From assembly GCA_949130495.1 (NCBI GenBank), contig OX422213.1:535913467-535977466 (forward strand): 64,000 nucleotides of DNA, given 5' to 3'. The position numbers and the translations under genes were made by a program. A model generated the notes under the pieces. The model saw only the letters and a program-made list of their open reading frames with translations, was not told where the DNA came from and did no database searches. Numbering within the stretch: position 1 is the stretch's first letter; the number at the start of each line of letters is the position of its first letter. The stretch is from Sambucus nigra. Taxonomy: Eukaryota; Streptophyta; Magnoliopsida; Dipsacales; Adoxaceae. Positions 11,921-24,900 of this stretch are shown here, piece by piece.

Positions 11921-11933
11921 TTCTCTGATACCA
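11921..11933 (-). other. Primer binding site of Sirevirus 1
   Basis: The minus strand reads TGGTATCAGAGAA, complementary to the 3' end of plant initiator tRNA-Met (TGGTATCAGAG core). A 3-bp spacer (AAT on the minus strand, 11,934-11,936) separates it from the 5' LTR. About 95 bp of leader lies between it and the gag ATG. Confidence 0.92.
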
Positions 11934-11936
11934 ATT

Positions 11937-12891
11937 TGAGAACGTGTGTGCTCGCGTTCAAATAATCAAATTATATATTAAACATCTTTTAACCCAAACA
12001 AACCCTAAACATGCAACTAGGGGTGATTGAAATAATATGAAATCATACAAGAGTTATTCAAACACACATAATTAAGGAAAAATCCCCGACAGGGGCAAAA
12101 CCATTTATTTTCACTATAATTTGTAAGAAAATGGCTTACAATCGGATTACAATGAAAATACACGTGACTAAGAATTACCCTCAGGTATCGGATTCTGTAG
12201 TCGCGGCTGGAAATATCCCTTTCCAGTAGGGCTGGCGGCTGGAACTATCCCTGTCCAGTAGGGCTGCAATGGAGAAGAAGAACGGTCTCCTCCACAAGGG
12301 GTTGAACAGCAAAAGTGCATTCTTGGGTTGCAAAGTGATTCACTAAGGTATGGAATTTGTGTGAATCAAAGGTATGAATCAATGGACTCAAATACCTTGA
12401 AGACTTTAGAGTTTTGGAACTCAGAAAATCGTGTAGAAGTCTTAGAAAACCACTTCCCGTAGTGGGATTAAATAAGAAGGCTTGGGACATAAATTTTGGA
12501 ACACGATCCGAACACGATTTGATTGAAGTTATCCTAGGCGGACCGGTCCGGGTCTGAGGCGGATCGGTCCGGTTGACATCGGATCGGTTCTTTTATTGAA
12601 AGCAGATCAGTCCAGTTGACATTGGATCGGTTCGGTTATCAGCTTCATCGGTTTTGCCATCGATCCGGGGTATACTGGCATTCAGCATAACAGATCGGTC
12701 CGTTTGTGACCGGATCGGTCCGGTTGATTGGATCGGTTCATTTATTCAGGCAGACCGATCCGGTTGTCAGCCTTTGATTCCTCTTCTACTTTAGATATTC
12801 GGATCCGTTGATGAGTGTATGATCTTGATTTTCTTCAACGGTGTAACGGCGTACGACATATAAATTGCTCATGGACAAAAATGTCCTTACA
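11937..12891 (-). repeat. 5' LTR of Sirevirus 1
   Basis: 955 bp, the partner of 4,235-5,188, with termini TG...CA in element orientation (TGTAAGG at 12,891, GTTCTCA at 11,937). It shares the 32-bp duplication (from 12,205) and the GGTCCG-repeat block (~12,535-12,775). This copy keeps the GGATCGGTCCGGTT motif cleaner than the 3' LTR. The transcription start and enhancers should lie here, but I cannot place a TATA box with confidence. Confidence 0.95.
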
Positions 12892-12896
12892 GCGTG
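12892..12896. repeat. Right target site duplication of the Sirevirus
   Basis: GCGTG, partner of GCGTT at 4,230-4,234. It is followed by AGAGGTTGAAAAC, which continues the interrupted satellite monomer. Confidence 0.85.
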
Positions 12897-15800
12897 AGAG
12901 GTTGAAAACCCGAAACAACCCCCGAATGGACCCTTGGGTGGCACCAACACCTCCCACGGGACCAATGTAAACTGTAGGAACAGACCCCACAGTCGCGGGA
13001 CTCCCGGTTTGTGAATACGATGATAATTTGCATACTTCTAGACTCAGGCTTAAAAACATGGCGTTAGAGGGTGCGAACTCGAAACAGCCCCCGAACGACC
13101 CCGTAGGTGGCACCCGAATGTCCCCGTGGGTGGAACCAACACCTCCCACGGGGCCAAAGTAACTCATAGGAACTGACCCTGCAGTCGCGGGACTCCTGAT
13201 TTGAGACTACAACGGTAATTTGCATATTTCTTGACTTAGGCTTAAAAACATGGCGTTAGAGGGTGAAAACTCGAAAAACCCCATAACGGCCCCGTGGGTG
13301 GCCCCAACACCTCCCACGGGACCAATGTAACTCGTAGGAACTGACCCCGCAGCCGCAAGTCTCCCATTTTGAGAGTACGATGGTAATTTGCATATTTTTA
13401 GACTTAGGCTTAAAAATATGACGTTAGAGGGTGAAAACTCAAAACAGCTCCCGAACGGCCCCGTGGGTGGCACCAACACCTCCCACGGGACCAATGTAAC
13501 TCGTAGGAACTAACCTCGTAGCCGCGGAACTCCCAGTTTAAGAATACGAAGGTAATTCGCATATTTCTAGACTTAAGAAAAACATAGTGTTAGAGGGTGA
13601 AAACTCGAAACAGCACCCGAACGACCCCGTTGGTGGTGCCAACACCTCCCACGGGACCAATGTAACTGGTAGGAACTAACCCCGCAGCCGCGGGACTCCT
13701 GATTTGAGAATACGACGATAATTTGCATATTTGTGGACTAAGGCTTAAAAACATGGCGTTAGAGGTTAAAAAATCGAAATAGCCCCCGAACGTCCCCGTG
13801 GGAGGAGCCAACACCTCCCACGGGACCAATTTAACTCGTAGGAACTGATCCCGTAGTCGCAGGTCTTCCGGTCTCAGAATACGATGATAATTTGCATATT
13901 TCTTGACTTAGGCTTAAAAACATGGCGTTAGAGGGTGAAAACTCGAAACAGCCCTCTAACGGCCCCGTGGGTGGCACCAACACCTCCAATGGGACCAATG
14001 TAACTCGTAGGAACTAACCCCGCAGCCGTGGGACTCTCGATTAGAGAATACGACGATAATTTGAATATTTCTTGACTTAAGCTTAAAAACATTGCGTTAG
14101 AGTGCGAAAACTGGAAACAGCCCCCGAACGGCCCCGTGGGTGGCACCAACACTTCCCACGGGACCAATGTAACTCATAGGAACTGACCCTACAGTCGCAG
14201 GACTCGCGGTTTGTGAATACGATGATAATTTGCATACTTCTAGACCCAAGCTTAAAAACATGGTGTTAGAGGGTGTGAACTCAAAACAGCCCCCGAATAA
14301 CCCCATGCGTGGCACCAACACCTCCCACGGGAATAATGTAACTCGTAGGAACTGACCCCACAGTCGCGGGTCTCCCAGTTTGGGAGTACGACGATAATTT
14401 GCATATTTTTAGACTTAGGCTTCAAAATATGACGTTAGAGGGTGAAAACTCAAAAAAGCTCCCGAACGGCCCCGTGGGTGGCACCAACAGCTCCCACGGG
14501 GTCAATGTAACTCGTAGGAACAGATCTCGTATCCGCAGGAATCTCGGTTTGAGAATACGATGATAATTTTTATATTTTTAGACTTAGACTTAAAAACATG
14601 GCGTTAGAGGGTAAAAACTCAAAATAGCCCCCGAACGGCCCGTGGGTGGCGCCAACAGCTCCAACGGGACCAATGTTACTCGTAGGAACTAACCCCACAG
14701 CCGCGGGACTCCTGGTTTGAGAATATGATGATAATTTGCATATTTCTTTACTTAGGCTTATAAACATGGCGTTAGAGGGTGAAAAATTGAAACAGCTCTC
14801 TAACGGCCCCGTGGGTGGCACCAACACCTCCCACAGGACTTATATAACTCGTAGGAACTGACCCCGCAGCCGCGGGACTCCCGATTTGAGAATACGATGA
14901 TAATTTGCATATTTCTTGACTTAGGATTAAAAACATGGCGTTAGAGGGTGAAAACTCGAAACAGCCCTCTAACGGCCCTGTAGGTGGCACCAACACCTCC
15001 CACGGGACCAATGTTACTCTTAGGAACTGACCCCGCAGCCGCGGGACACCCGGTTTGAGAATATGAAGGTAATTTGCAAACTTGAAACAGGACCCGAACG
15101 TCCCCGTGGGTGGCACCAACACCTCCCACAGGACCAATGTGACTAGTAGGAACTGACGCCGCAGCCGCGGGACTCCCTATTTGAGAATACGATGATAATT
15201 TGCATTTTTATAGACTTAAACCAAACATGGCTTTAGAGGGTGAAAACTCAAAACAGCCCTCGAACGGTCGCGTGGGTGGAGGCAACACCTCCCACGGGAC
15301 CAATGTAACGCGTAGGAACAGACCCCGCAGCCGCGGGACTCCCGGTTTGAGAATACGACGGTAATTTCCATATTTCTAGACTTAGACTTAAAAACATGGC
15401 GTTAGAGGTTGATAACTCGAAATAGCCCCCGAACGTCCCCGTGGGAGGCGCCAACACCTCCCACGTGACCAATGTAACTCGTAGGAACTGACCCCGCAGT
15501 CGCGGGACTCACGGTCTTAGAATACGACGATAATTTGCATATTTCTTGACTTAGGCTTAAAACCATGGCATTAGAGGGTGAAAACTTGAAACATCCCTCT
15601 AACGGCCCCGTGGGTGGCACCAACACCTCCCACGGGACTAATGTAACTCGTAGGAACTGACCCCGTAGCCGTGGGACTCCCGATTTGAGAATACGATGAT
15701 AATTTGCATATTTCTTGACTTAGGCTTAAAAACATTGCGTTAGAGGGTGAAAATTGGAAACAACCCCCGAACGGCCCCGTGGGTGGCACCAACACCTCCC

Positions 15801-18800
15801 ACGGGACCAATGTAACTCGTAGGAACTGACCCCACAGTCGCGGGGCTCCCTGTTTGTGAATACGATGATAATTTGCATACATCTAGACTTAGGCTTAAAA
15901 CATGGCGTTAGAGGGTGTGAACTTGAAACGGCCCCCGAACGACCCCGTAGGTGGCACCAACACCTCCCACGGGGCAAATGTAACTCATAGGAACTGACCC
16001 TGCAGTCGCGGGACTCCTGATTTGAGACTACAACGGTAATTTGCATATTTCTTGACTTAGGCTTAAAAACATGGCGTTAGAGGGTGAAAACTCGAAAAAA
16101 CCCCATAACGGCCCCGGGGGTGGCACCAACACCTCCCACGGGAAAAATGTAACTTGTAGGAACTGACCCCGCAGCCGCGGGTCTCCCAGTTTGAGAGTAC
16201 GATGGTAATTTGCATATTTTTAGACTTGGGCTTAAAAATATGACGTTAGAGGGTGAAAACTCGAAACATCACCCGAACGGCCCCGTGGGTGGCACCAACA
16301 CCTCCCACGGGACCAATGTAACTCGTAGGAACAGACCTCGCATCCGCGGGACTCCCAGTTTGAGAATACGACGATAATTTGTATATTTCTAGACTTAGAC
16401 TTAAAAATATGGCGTTAGAGGGTAAAAACTCGAAATAGGCCCCGAACGGCCCCGTGGGTGGCGCCAACGGCTCCCACGGGACCAATGTAACTCGCAGGAA
16501 GTGACCCCGTAGTCGCGGGTCTCCCGGTTTGAGAGTACGACGGTAATTTACATATTTCTAGACTTAGGCTTAAAAACATGGCGTTAGAGGGTGAGAACTC
16601 GAAACAGTCCCTGAATGTCCCCGTGGGTGACACCAACACCTCCCACCGGACCAATGTAACTCTTAGGAACTAACTCCGCAGCCCCGGAACACCCGGTTTA
16701 AGAATACGAAGGTAATTTGCGTATTTCTAAACTTAAGAAAAACATGGCGTTAGAGGGTGAAAACTAGAAACAGCCCCTGAATGGCCCCGTTGGTGGTGCC
16801 ACCACCTCCCACGGGACCAATGTAACTGGTAGGAACTGACCCCGCAGCCGCGGGACTCCTTATTTGAGAATACGATGATAATTTGCATATTTCTGGACTT
16901 AGGCTTAAAAACATGGCGTTAGAGGTTGAAAACTCGAAATAGCCCCCGAACGTCCCCGCCAACACCTCCCACGGGACCAATGTAACTCGTAGGAACTGAC
17001 CCCGTAGTCGCGGGTGTCCTGGTCTCAGAATACGACGATAATTTGAATATTTCTTGACTTAGGCTTAAAAACATGGCGTTAGAGGGTGAAAACTCGAAAT
17101 AGCCCTCTAACGGACCCGTGGGTGGCACCAACACCTCCAATGGGACCAATATAACTCGTAGGAACTGACCCCTCAGGCATGGGACTCCCGATTTGAGAAT
17201 ACGATGATAATTTTCATATTAGGCTTAAAAACATTGCGTTAGAGTGTGAAAACTGGAAACAGCCCCCGAACGGCCCCGTGGGTGGCACCAACACTTCCCA
17301 CTGGACCAATGTAACTCGTAGGAACTGACCCCACAGTCGTGGCACTCCCGGTTTGTGAATACGATGATAATTTTCATACTTCTAGACTTAGGCTTAAAAC
17401 ATGGCGTTAGAGGGTGTGAACTTGAAATATCCCCCGAACGACCCCGTGGGTGGAACCAACACCTCCCACGGGGCCAATGTAACTCATAGGAACTGACCCT
17501 ACAGTCGCGGGACTCCTGATTTGAGACTATAACGGTAATTTTCATATTTCTTGACTTAGGCTTAAAAACATGGCGTTAGAGGGTAAAAACTCAAAAAAAC
17601 CCCATAATGGCCCCGTGGGTGGCACCAACACCTCCACGGGAACATTGTAACTCGTAGGAACTGACCCCGCAGCCGCGGGTCTCCCAGTCTGAGAGTACGA
17701 TGGTAATTTGCATATTTTTAGACTTGGACTTAAAAATATGATGTTAGAGGGTGAAAACTCGAAACAGCTCCCGAACGGCCCCGTGGGTGGTACCAACACC
17801 TCCCACGGGACCAATGTAACTCGTAGTAACAGACCCCGCATCCGCGGGACTCCCAGTTTGAGAATACGACGATAATTTGTATATTTCAAGACTTAGACTT
17901 AAAAACATGGCGTTAGAGGGTAAAAACTCGAAATAGCCCCCGAACGGCCCCGTGGGTGGTTCCAACAGCTCCCACGGGTCCAATGTAACTCGTAGGAAGT
18001 GACCCCGTAGTCGCGGGTCTCCCTGTTCGAGAGTACGACGGTAATTTCCATATTTCTAGACTTAGGCTTAAAAACATTGCGTTAGAGGGTGATAAATCGA
18101 AACAGTCCCTGAATGTCCTCGTGGGTGACACCAACTCCTCCCACCGGACCAATGTAACTCGTAGGAACTAACCCCGCAGCCACGGAACACCCGGTTTAAG
18201 AATACGAAGGTAATTTGCATATTTCTAGACTTAAGAAACACATGGCGTTAGAGGGTGAAAACTCGAAACAGCCCCCGAACGGCCCCGTTGGTGGTGCCAA
18301 CACCTCCCACGGGACCAATGTAACTGGTAGGAACAGACCCCGCAGCCGTGGGACTCCCAGTTTGAGAATACGACGATAATTTGCATATTTATGGACTTAG
18401 GCTTAAAAACATGGCGTTAGTGGTTGAAAACTCGAAATAGCCCCCGAACGTCCCCACCAACACCTCCCACGGCACCAATGTAACTCGTAGGAACTGACCC
18501 CATAGTCGCGGTTCTCCCGGTCTCAGAATACGACGATAATTTGCATATTTCTTGACTTAGGCTTACAAACATGGCGTTAGAGGGTGAAAACTTGAAACAA
18601 CCCTCTAACGGCCCCGTGGGTGGCACCAGCACCTCCAATGGGACCAATGTAACTCGGAGGAACTGACCCCGCAGCCATGGGACTCCCGATTTGAGAATAC
18701 GACGATAATTTTCATATTTCTTGACTTAGGCTTAAAAACATTGCGTTAGAGTGTGAAAACTGGAAACAGCTGCCGAACGGCCCCGTGGGTGGCACCCACA

Positions 18801-21800
18801 CTTCCCACTGGACCAATGTAACTCGTAGGAACTGACCCCACAATCGCGGGACTCCCGATTTTGGAATACGATGATTATTTGCATACTTATAGACTCAAGC
18901 TTAAAAACATGGTGTTATAGGGTGTGAACTCGAAACAGCCCCCGAACGACCCCGTGGGTGGCACCAACACCTCCCACGGGAATAATGTAACTCGAAGGAA
19001 AATACCCCACAGTCGCGGGACTTCCGGTTTGTGAATACGACGACAATTTGCATATTTTTAGACTCAGGCTTAAAAACATGGCGTTAGAGGGTGAAAACTC
19101 GAAACAACCCCCGAACGACCCCGTGGGTGGCACCAATACCTCCCACGGGCCAATGTAACTCGTAGGAACTAACCCTACAGTCGCGGGACTCCCGATTCGA
19201 GACTACAACGGTAATTTTCATATTTCTTGACTTTGGCTTAAAAACATGGCGTTAGAGGGTGAAAACAAAAAATAACCCTCGAACAGCCCCGTGAGTGGCA
19301 CCAAGACCTCCCACGGAAACAATGTAACTCATAGGAACTGACCCCGCAGCCGCGGGTCTCCCAGTTTGAGAGTACGACGGTAGTTTGCATATTTTTAGAC
19401 TTATGCATAAAAATATGATGTTAGAGGGTGAAAACTCGAAACAGCTCCCAAACGGCCCCGTGGGTGGCACCAACAGCTCCCACGGGGCCAATGTAACTCG
19501 TAGGAACAGACCCCACATCCGCGGGACTCCCGGTTTGAGAATACGACGATAATTTATATATTTACAGACTTAGACCTAAAAACATGGCGTTAGAGGGTAA
19601 AAACTTGAAATAGCCCCCGAACGGCCCCGTGGGTGGCGCCAACAGTTCCCACGGGACCAATATAACTCGTAGGAACTGACCCCGTAGCCGCGGGTCTCCG
19701 GGTTTGAGAGTAGGACGGTAATTTGCACATTTTTTGACTTCGGCTTAAAAATATTGCGTTAGAGGGTGAAAACTGGAAACAACGCCCGAACGGCCCCGTG
19801 GGTGGCACCAACACCTCCCACGGGACCAATGTAACTCGTAGGAACTGACCCCACAGTCGCGGGACTACCGGTTTGTGAATACGATGATAACTTGCATACT
19901 TCTAGACTCAGGCTTAAAAACATGGTGTTATAGGGTGTGAACTCGAAACAACCCCCGAATAACCCCGTGGGTGGAACCAACACCTCCTATGGGGCTAATG
20001 TAACTCGTAGGAACTGACCCTGCAGTCGCGGGACTCCCGATTTGAGACTACAACGGTAATTTGCATATTTCTTGACTTAGGCTTAAAAACATGGTGTTAG
20101 AGGGTGAAAACTCGAAACAACCCCCGAACGGCCCCGTGGGTGTCACCAACACCTCCTACGGGACCAATGTAACTCGTAGGAACTGACCCCATAGCCGCGG
20201 GTCTCCGGGTTTGAGAGTAGGATGGTAATTTCCACATTTTTTTTACTTTGGCTTGGAAATATTGCGTTAGAGAGTGAAAATAGGAAACAGCCCCCGAACG
20301 GCCCCGTGGTTGGCACCAACACCTCCCACGGGACCAATGTAACTCGTAGGAACTGACCCCACAGCCGCGGGACTCCCGGTTTGTGAATACGATGATAATT
20401 TGCATACTTCTAGACTCAGTCTTAAAAACATGGCGTTAGATGGTGTGAACTCGAAACAATTCCCGAATGACCATGTGGGTGGCACCAACACCTCCTACGG
20501 GGCTAATGTAACTCGTAGGAACTGACCCTGCAGTCGCGGGACTCCCGATTTGAGACTACAACGGTAATTTGCATATTTCTTGACTTAGGCTTAAAAACAT
20601 GGCATTAGAGGGTGAAAACTCGAAACAACCCCCCGAACGGCCCCGTGGGTGGCACCAACACCTCCCACGGGAACAATGTAACTCGTAGGAACTGACCCCG
20701 CAGCCGCGGGACTCGCGGTTTGAGAATTTCACGATAATTTGTATATTTCTTGACTTAGGCTTATAAACATGGCGTTAGAGGGTGAAAACTCGTAAGAACC
20801 CCCGAACGGCCCTGTGGGTGGCACCAACACCTCCCACGGGAACAATGTAACTCGTAGGAACTGACCCCGCAGCCGCGGGTCTCCTAATTTGAGAGTATGA
20901 CGGTAATTTGCATATTTTTAGACTTAGGCTTAAAAATATGATGTTAGAGGGTGAAAACTCGAAACAGCTCCCGAACGACCCCGTGGGTGGCACCAACACC
21001 TCCCATGGGACCAATGTAACTCGTAGGAACTGACCCCGCAGTTGCGAGACTCTCGGTTTGAGAATATGACGATAATTTGCATATTTCTTGACTTGGGCTT
21101 ATAAACATGGCGTTAGAGGGTGAAAACTCGAAACAACTCTCCAACGGCCCCGTGGGTGGTACCAACACCTCCCACGGGACCAGTGTAACTCGTAGGAACT
21201 GACCCCACAGCCGCGGGACTCCCGATTTGAGAATACGACTATAATTTGTATATTTCTTCACTTAGGCTTAAAAATATGGCGTTAGAGGGTGAAAATTCGA
21301 AACAACCCTCTAACGGCCTTGTGGGTGGCACCAACACCTCCCACGGGACCAATGTTACTCTTAGGAACTGACCCCGCAGCCGCGGGACTCCCGGTTTGAG
21401 AATATGAAGGTAATTTTCCTATTTTTAGACTTTAGCAAAACATGGCATTAGAGCGTCAAAACTCAAAACAGCCCACGAACGGCCCCATGGGTGGCGCCAA
21501 CACCTCCCATGGGACCAATGTAATTCGTAGGAACTGACCCCGCAGCCGCGGGTCTTCGGGTTTCAGAGTAGGACAGTAATTAGCATATTTATAGACTTAG
21601 GCTTAAAAATATGACGTTAGAGGGTGAAAACTCGAAACATCCCCCGAACGGCCCCGTGGGTGGCACCAACACCACCCACGGGACCAATATAACTCGTAGG
21701 AACAGACCTCGCACCCGCGGGTCTCTCGGTTTGAGAGTACAACTGTAATTTGCTTATTTTTAGACTTAGGCTTAAAAACATGACGTTAGAAGGTGAAAGC

Positions 21801-21940
21801 TCGAAACAGCCCCCGAACGGCCCCGTGGGTGGCACCAATACCTCCCACGGGACCAATGTAACTCATAGGAACTGACCCCGCATCCGCGGGACTCTCGGTT
21901 TGAGAATACCACGATAATTTCTATATTTCTAGACATACGA
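12897..21940 (+). repeat. Satellite array with ~1.5-kb higher-order period
   Basis: About 53 monomers in the same orientation as 1-4,229. Distinctive variants recur at multi-monomer spacing. The rare tail GACTTGG occurs at 16,223 and 17,721 (1,498 bp apart), and the monomers around them match much better than neighbours do. Corresponding monomers continue at 19,252 and 20,775 (1,523 bp apart), and a related block lies near 13,207. This indicates a 9-monomer higher-order unit. No gene is present. Confidence 0.9.
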
Positions 21941-24900
21941 ACATGGCGCTAGAGGGTAAAAACTTGAAATACCCCCAAACTGCCCCGTTGGTGGCGCCAA
22001 CAGCTCCCACGGGACCCATGTAACTCGAAGGAACTGACCCCGCAGCCGCGGGACTCCCGCTTTGAGAATATAATGATAATTTCCATTTTTCTTGACTTAG
22101 GCTTAAAAACATGGCATAAGAGGGTGAAAAGTCGAAACAGTCCTCTAACGGCCCCGTGGGTGGCACCAACACCTCCCATGGGACAAATGTTACACGTAGG
22201 AACTGACCCCACAGTCGCGGGACTCCCGGTTTGATAATACGAAGGTAATTTATATATTTCTATACTTAAGCAAAACATGGCGTTGGAGGGTGAAAACTCG
22301 AAACACCCTTTAACAGCCCCGTGGGTGGCACTAAAACCTCCCACGGGACCAATGTAACTCGTAGGAACTGACCCCACAGCCGTGGGACTCCCGATTTCAG
22401 AATACGACAATAATTTGAATATTTCTTTACTTAGGCTTAAAAACATGGCGTTAGAGGGAGAAAACTCGAAACAAACCTCTAAGGACCCTGTGGGTGGCAC
22501 CAACAGCTCCCACGGAACCAATGTTACTCTTAGGAACTGACCCCGTATCCGCGGGACTCCCGATTTCAGAATACGAACGTAATTTGCATATTTTTAGACT
22601 TAAGCAAAATATGGCGTTAGAGGGTGAAAACTCGAAACAGCCCTCGAACGGCCCCGTGGGTGGCGCCAACACCTCCCACGGGACAAATGTAACTCGTAGG
22701 AACTGACCCCGCAGCCGCGGGACTTCCAGTTTGAGAATACGATGGTAATTTACATATTTCTAGGCTCAGCCTTAAAAACATGACGTTAAAGGGTGAAAAC
22801 TCGAAACAACCCCTGAACGGCCCCGTGGGTGGCACCAATACCTCCCACGGGACCAATGTAACTCGTAGGAACTGACCCCGCTGTCGCGGGTATCCCGATT
22901 CTTGAGTATAACGATAATTTGCATATTTCTAGACTCAGGCTTAAAAACATGGCGTTAGAGGGTGTGAAATCAAAACAGCCCCCGAACGACCCCGTGGGTG
23001 GCACCAACACCTCCCACGGGACCAATGTAACTCGTAGGAACAGACCTCGCAACCGCGGGACTCCCGGTTTGAAAATACGATGATAATTTGCATATTTCTA
23101 GACTTAGGCATAAAAACATGACGTCGGAGTGTGAAAACTCAAAATAGCCCCCGAACGTCGCCGTGGGAGGCGCCAACACCTCCCACTAGACCAATTTAAC
23201 TAGTAGGAACTGACCCCGCAGCCGCGGGACTCCCGGTTTCAGAACACAACGATAATTTGCATATTTCTTGACTTAGGCTTAAAAACATGGCGTTAGAAGG
23301 TGAAAACTCGAAACATCCCTTTAACTGCCCCGTGGTGGCACCAACACCTCCCATGGGACCAATGTAACTCGTAGGAACAGACCCCGCAGCCGCGGGACTC
23401 CCAATTTGAGAATACGACGGTGATTTGCATATTTCTAGACTTAGGCTTAAAAAGATGGCGTTAGAGGATGAAAACTCAAAACAGCCCCGAACGGCCCCAT
23501 GGGTGGTACCAACACCTCCCACGGGACCAATGTAACTCGTAGGAACTGACCCCGTGGCCGCGGGACTCTCTGTTTAAGAGTACGATGATAATTTGTATAT
23601 TTCTAGACTTAGGTTTAAAAATATGGCGTTAGAGGGTGAAAACTCGAAACAGCCCCCGAACGGCCCCGTGGGTGGCACCAACACCTCCCCCGAGACCAAT
23701 CTAACTCGTAGGAACTGGCCCCATAGCCATGGGACTTCCACTTTGAGACTACAGTGGTAATTTTCTTATTTCTTGACTTTGGCTTAAAAACATGGCGTTA
23801 GAGGGTGAAAACTCGAAACAACCCCCGAACGGCCCCGTGGGTGGCACCAACACCTCCCACGGAACCAATGTAACTCGTAGAGACTGACCTTGCAGCTGCG
23901 GGTCTCCCAGTTTGAGATTACAATTGTAATTTGCATATTTTTAGACTTATGCTTAAAAATATGACGTTAGAGGGTGAAAACTTGAAACAGCTCCCGAACG
24001 GCCCCGTGGGTGGCACCAACACCTCCCACGGGACCAATGTAACTCGTAGGAACAGACCCCGCATCCGCGGGACTCCCGGTTTGAGAATATGACGATAATT
24101 TATATATTTCTAGACTTAGGCTGAAAAACATGGCATTAGAGGGTAAAAACTCGAAATAGCCCCCGAACGGCCCCGTGGGTGGTGCCAACAGCTCCCTTGG
24201 GACCAATGTAACTCGAAGGAACTGACCCCGCAGCCGCGGGACTCCTGGTTTGAGAATATAACGATAATTTACATATTTCTTGACTTAGGCTTAAAAATAT
24301 GGCGTTAGAGGGTGAAATCTCTAAATAGCCCTCTAACGGCCCCGTGGGTGGCACCAACACCTCCCACAGGACCAATATAACTCGTAGGAACTGACCCCGA
24401 AGCCGTGGGACTCCCGCTTTGAGAATACGACGATAATTTTCTTATTTCTTTACTTAGGCTTAAAAACATGGCGTTAGAGGGTGAAAAATCGATATAGACC
24501 TCTAACGGCCCTGTGGGTGGCACCAACACCTCCCACGGGACCAATGTTACTTTTAGGAACTGACCCCGCGGCTGTGGGACTCCCGTTTTTAGAATACGAA
24601 TGTAATTTTCATATTTTTAGACTTAAGCAAAACATGGCGTTAGAGCGTGAAAACACGAAATAGCCCCCGAACGGCCCCGTGGGTGGCACTAACACCTCCC
24701 ACGGGACCAATATAACTCGTAGGAATTGACCCCGCAGCCGTGGGTCTTCGGGTTTGAGAGTAGGATGGTAATTTGCATATTTTTAGACTTAGGCTTAAAA
24801 ACATTACGTTAGTGGGTGACAACTCGAAACAGCCCCCGAACGGCACCGTGGGTGGCACCAATACCTCCCACGGGACCAATGTAACTCGTAGGAACTGACC

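Larger units (their letters stand above)
4235..12891 (-). mobile_element. Near-complete Sirevirus (Ty1/copia) LTR retrotransposon
   Basis: An 8,657-bp element in minus orientation. Right to left it has the 5' LTR, an initiator-tRNA-Met PBS, gag, protease, integrase, reverse transcriptase and RNase H, a 1.5-kb 3' noncoding region, a polypurine tract and the 3' LTR. The order PR-IN-RT-RH makes it Ty1/copia. The gag with a long coiled-coil C-terminus, the RT/RNase H sequence style and the G-rich PPT point to the Sirevirus (SIRE/Maximus) lineage. Gag and pol share one frame of 1,694 codons from ATG 11,825 to the stop at 6,744. Five nonsense codons sit at 10,089, 9,570, 8,868, 8,295 and 8,193, with no frameshift. 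The LTRs differ by about 50 substitutions and one 1-bp indel by my eye count (~5%), so the insertion is not recent. It sits inside a satellite monomer. Confidence 0.97.

Noticed and set aside
11921..11933. tRNA-Met gene fragment (also at 54,034 and 60,232)
   Set aside because: Only the 12-15-nt primer-site complement is present, directly inside LTR ends; no tRNA body.
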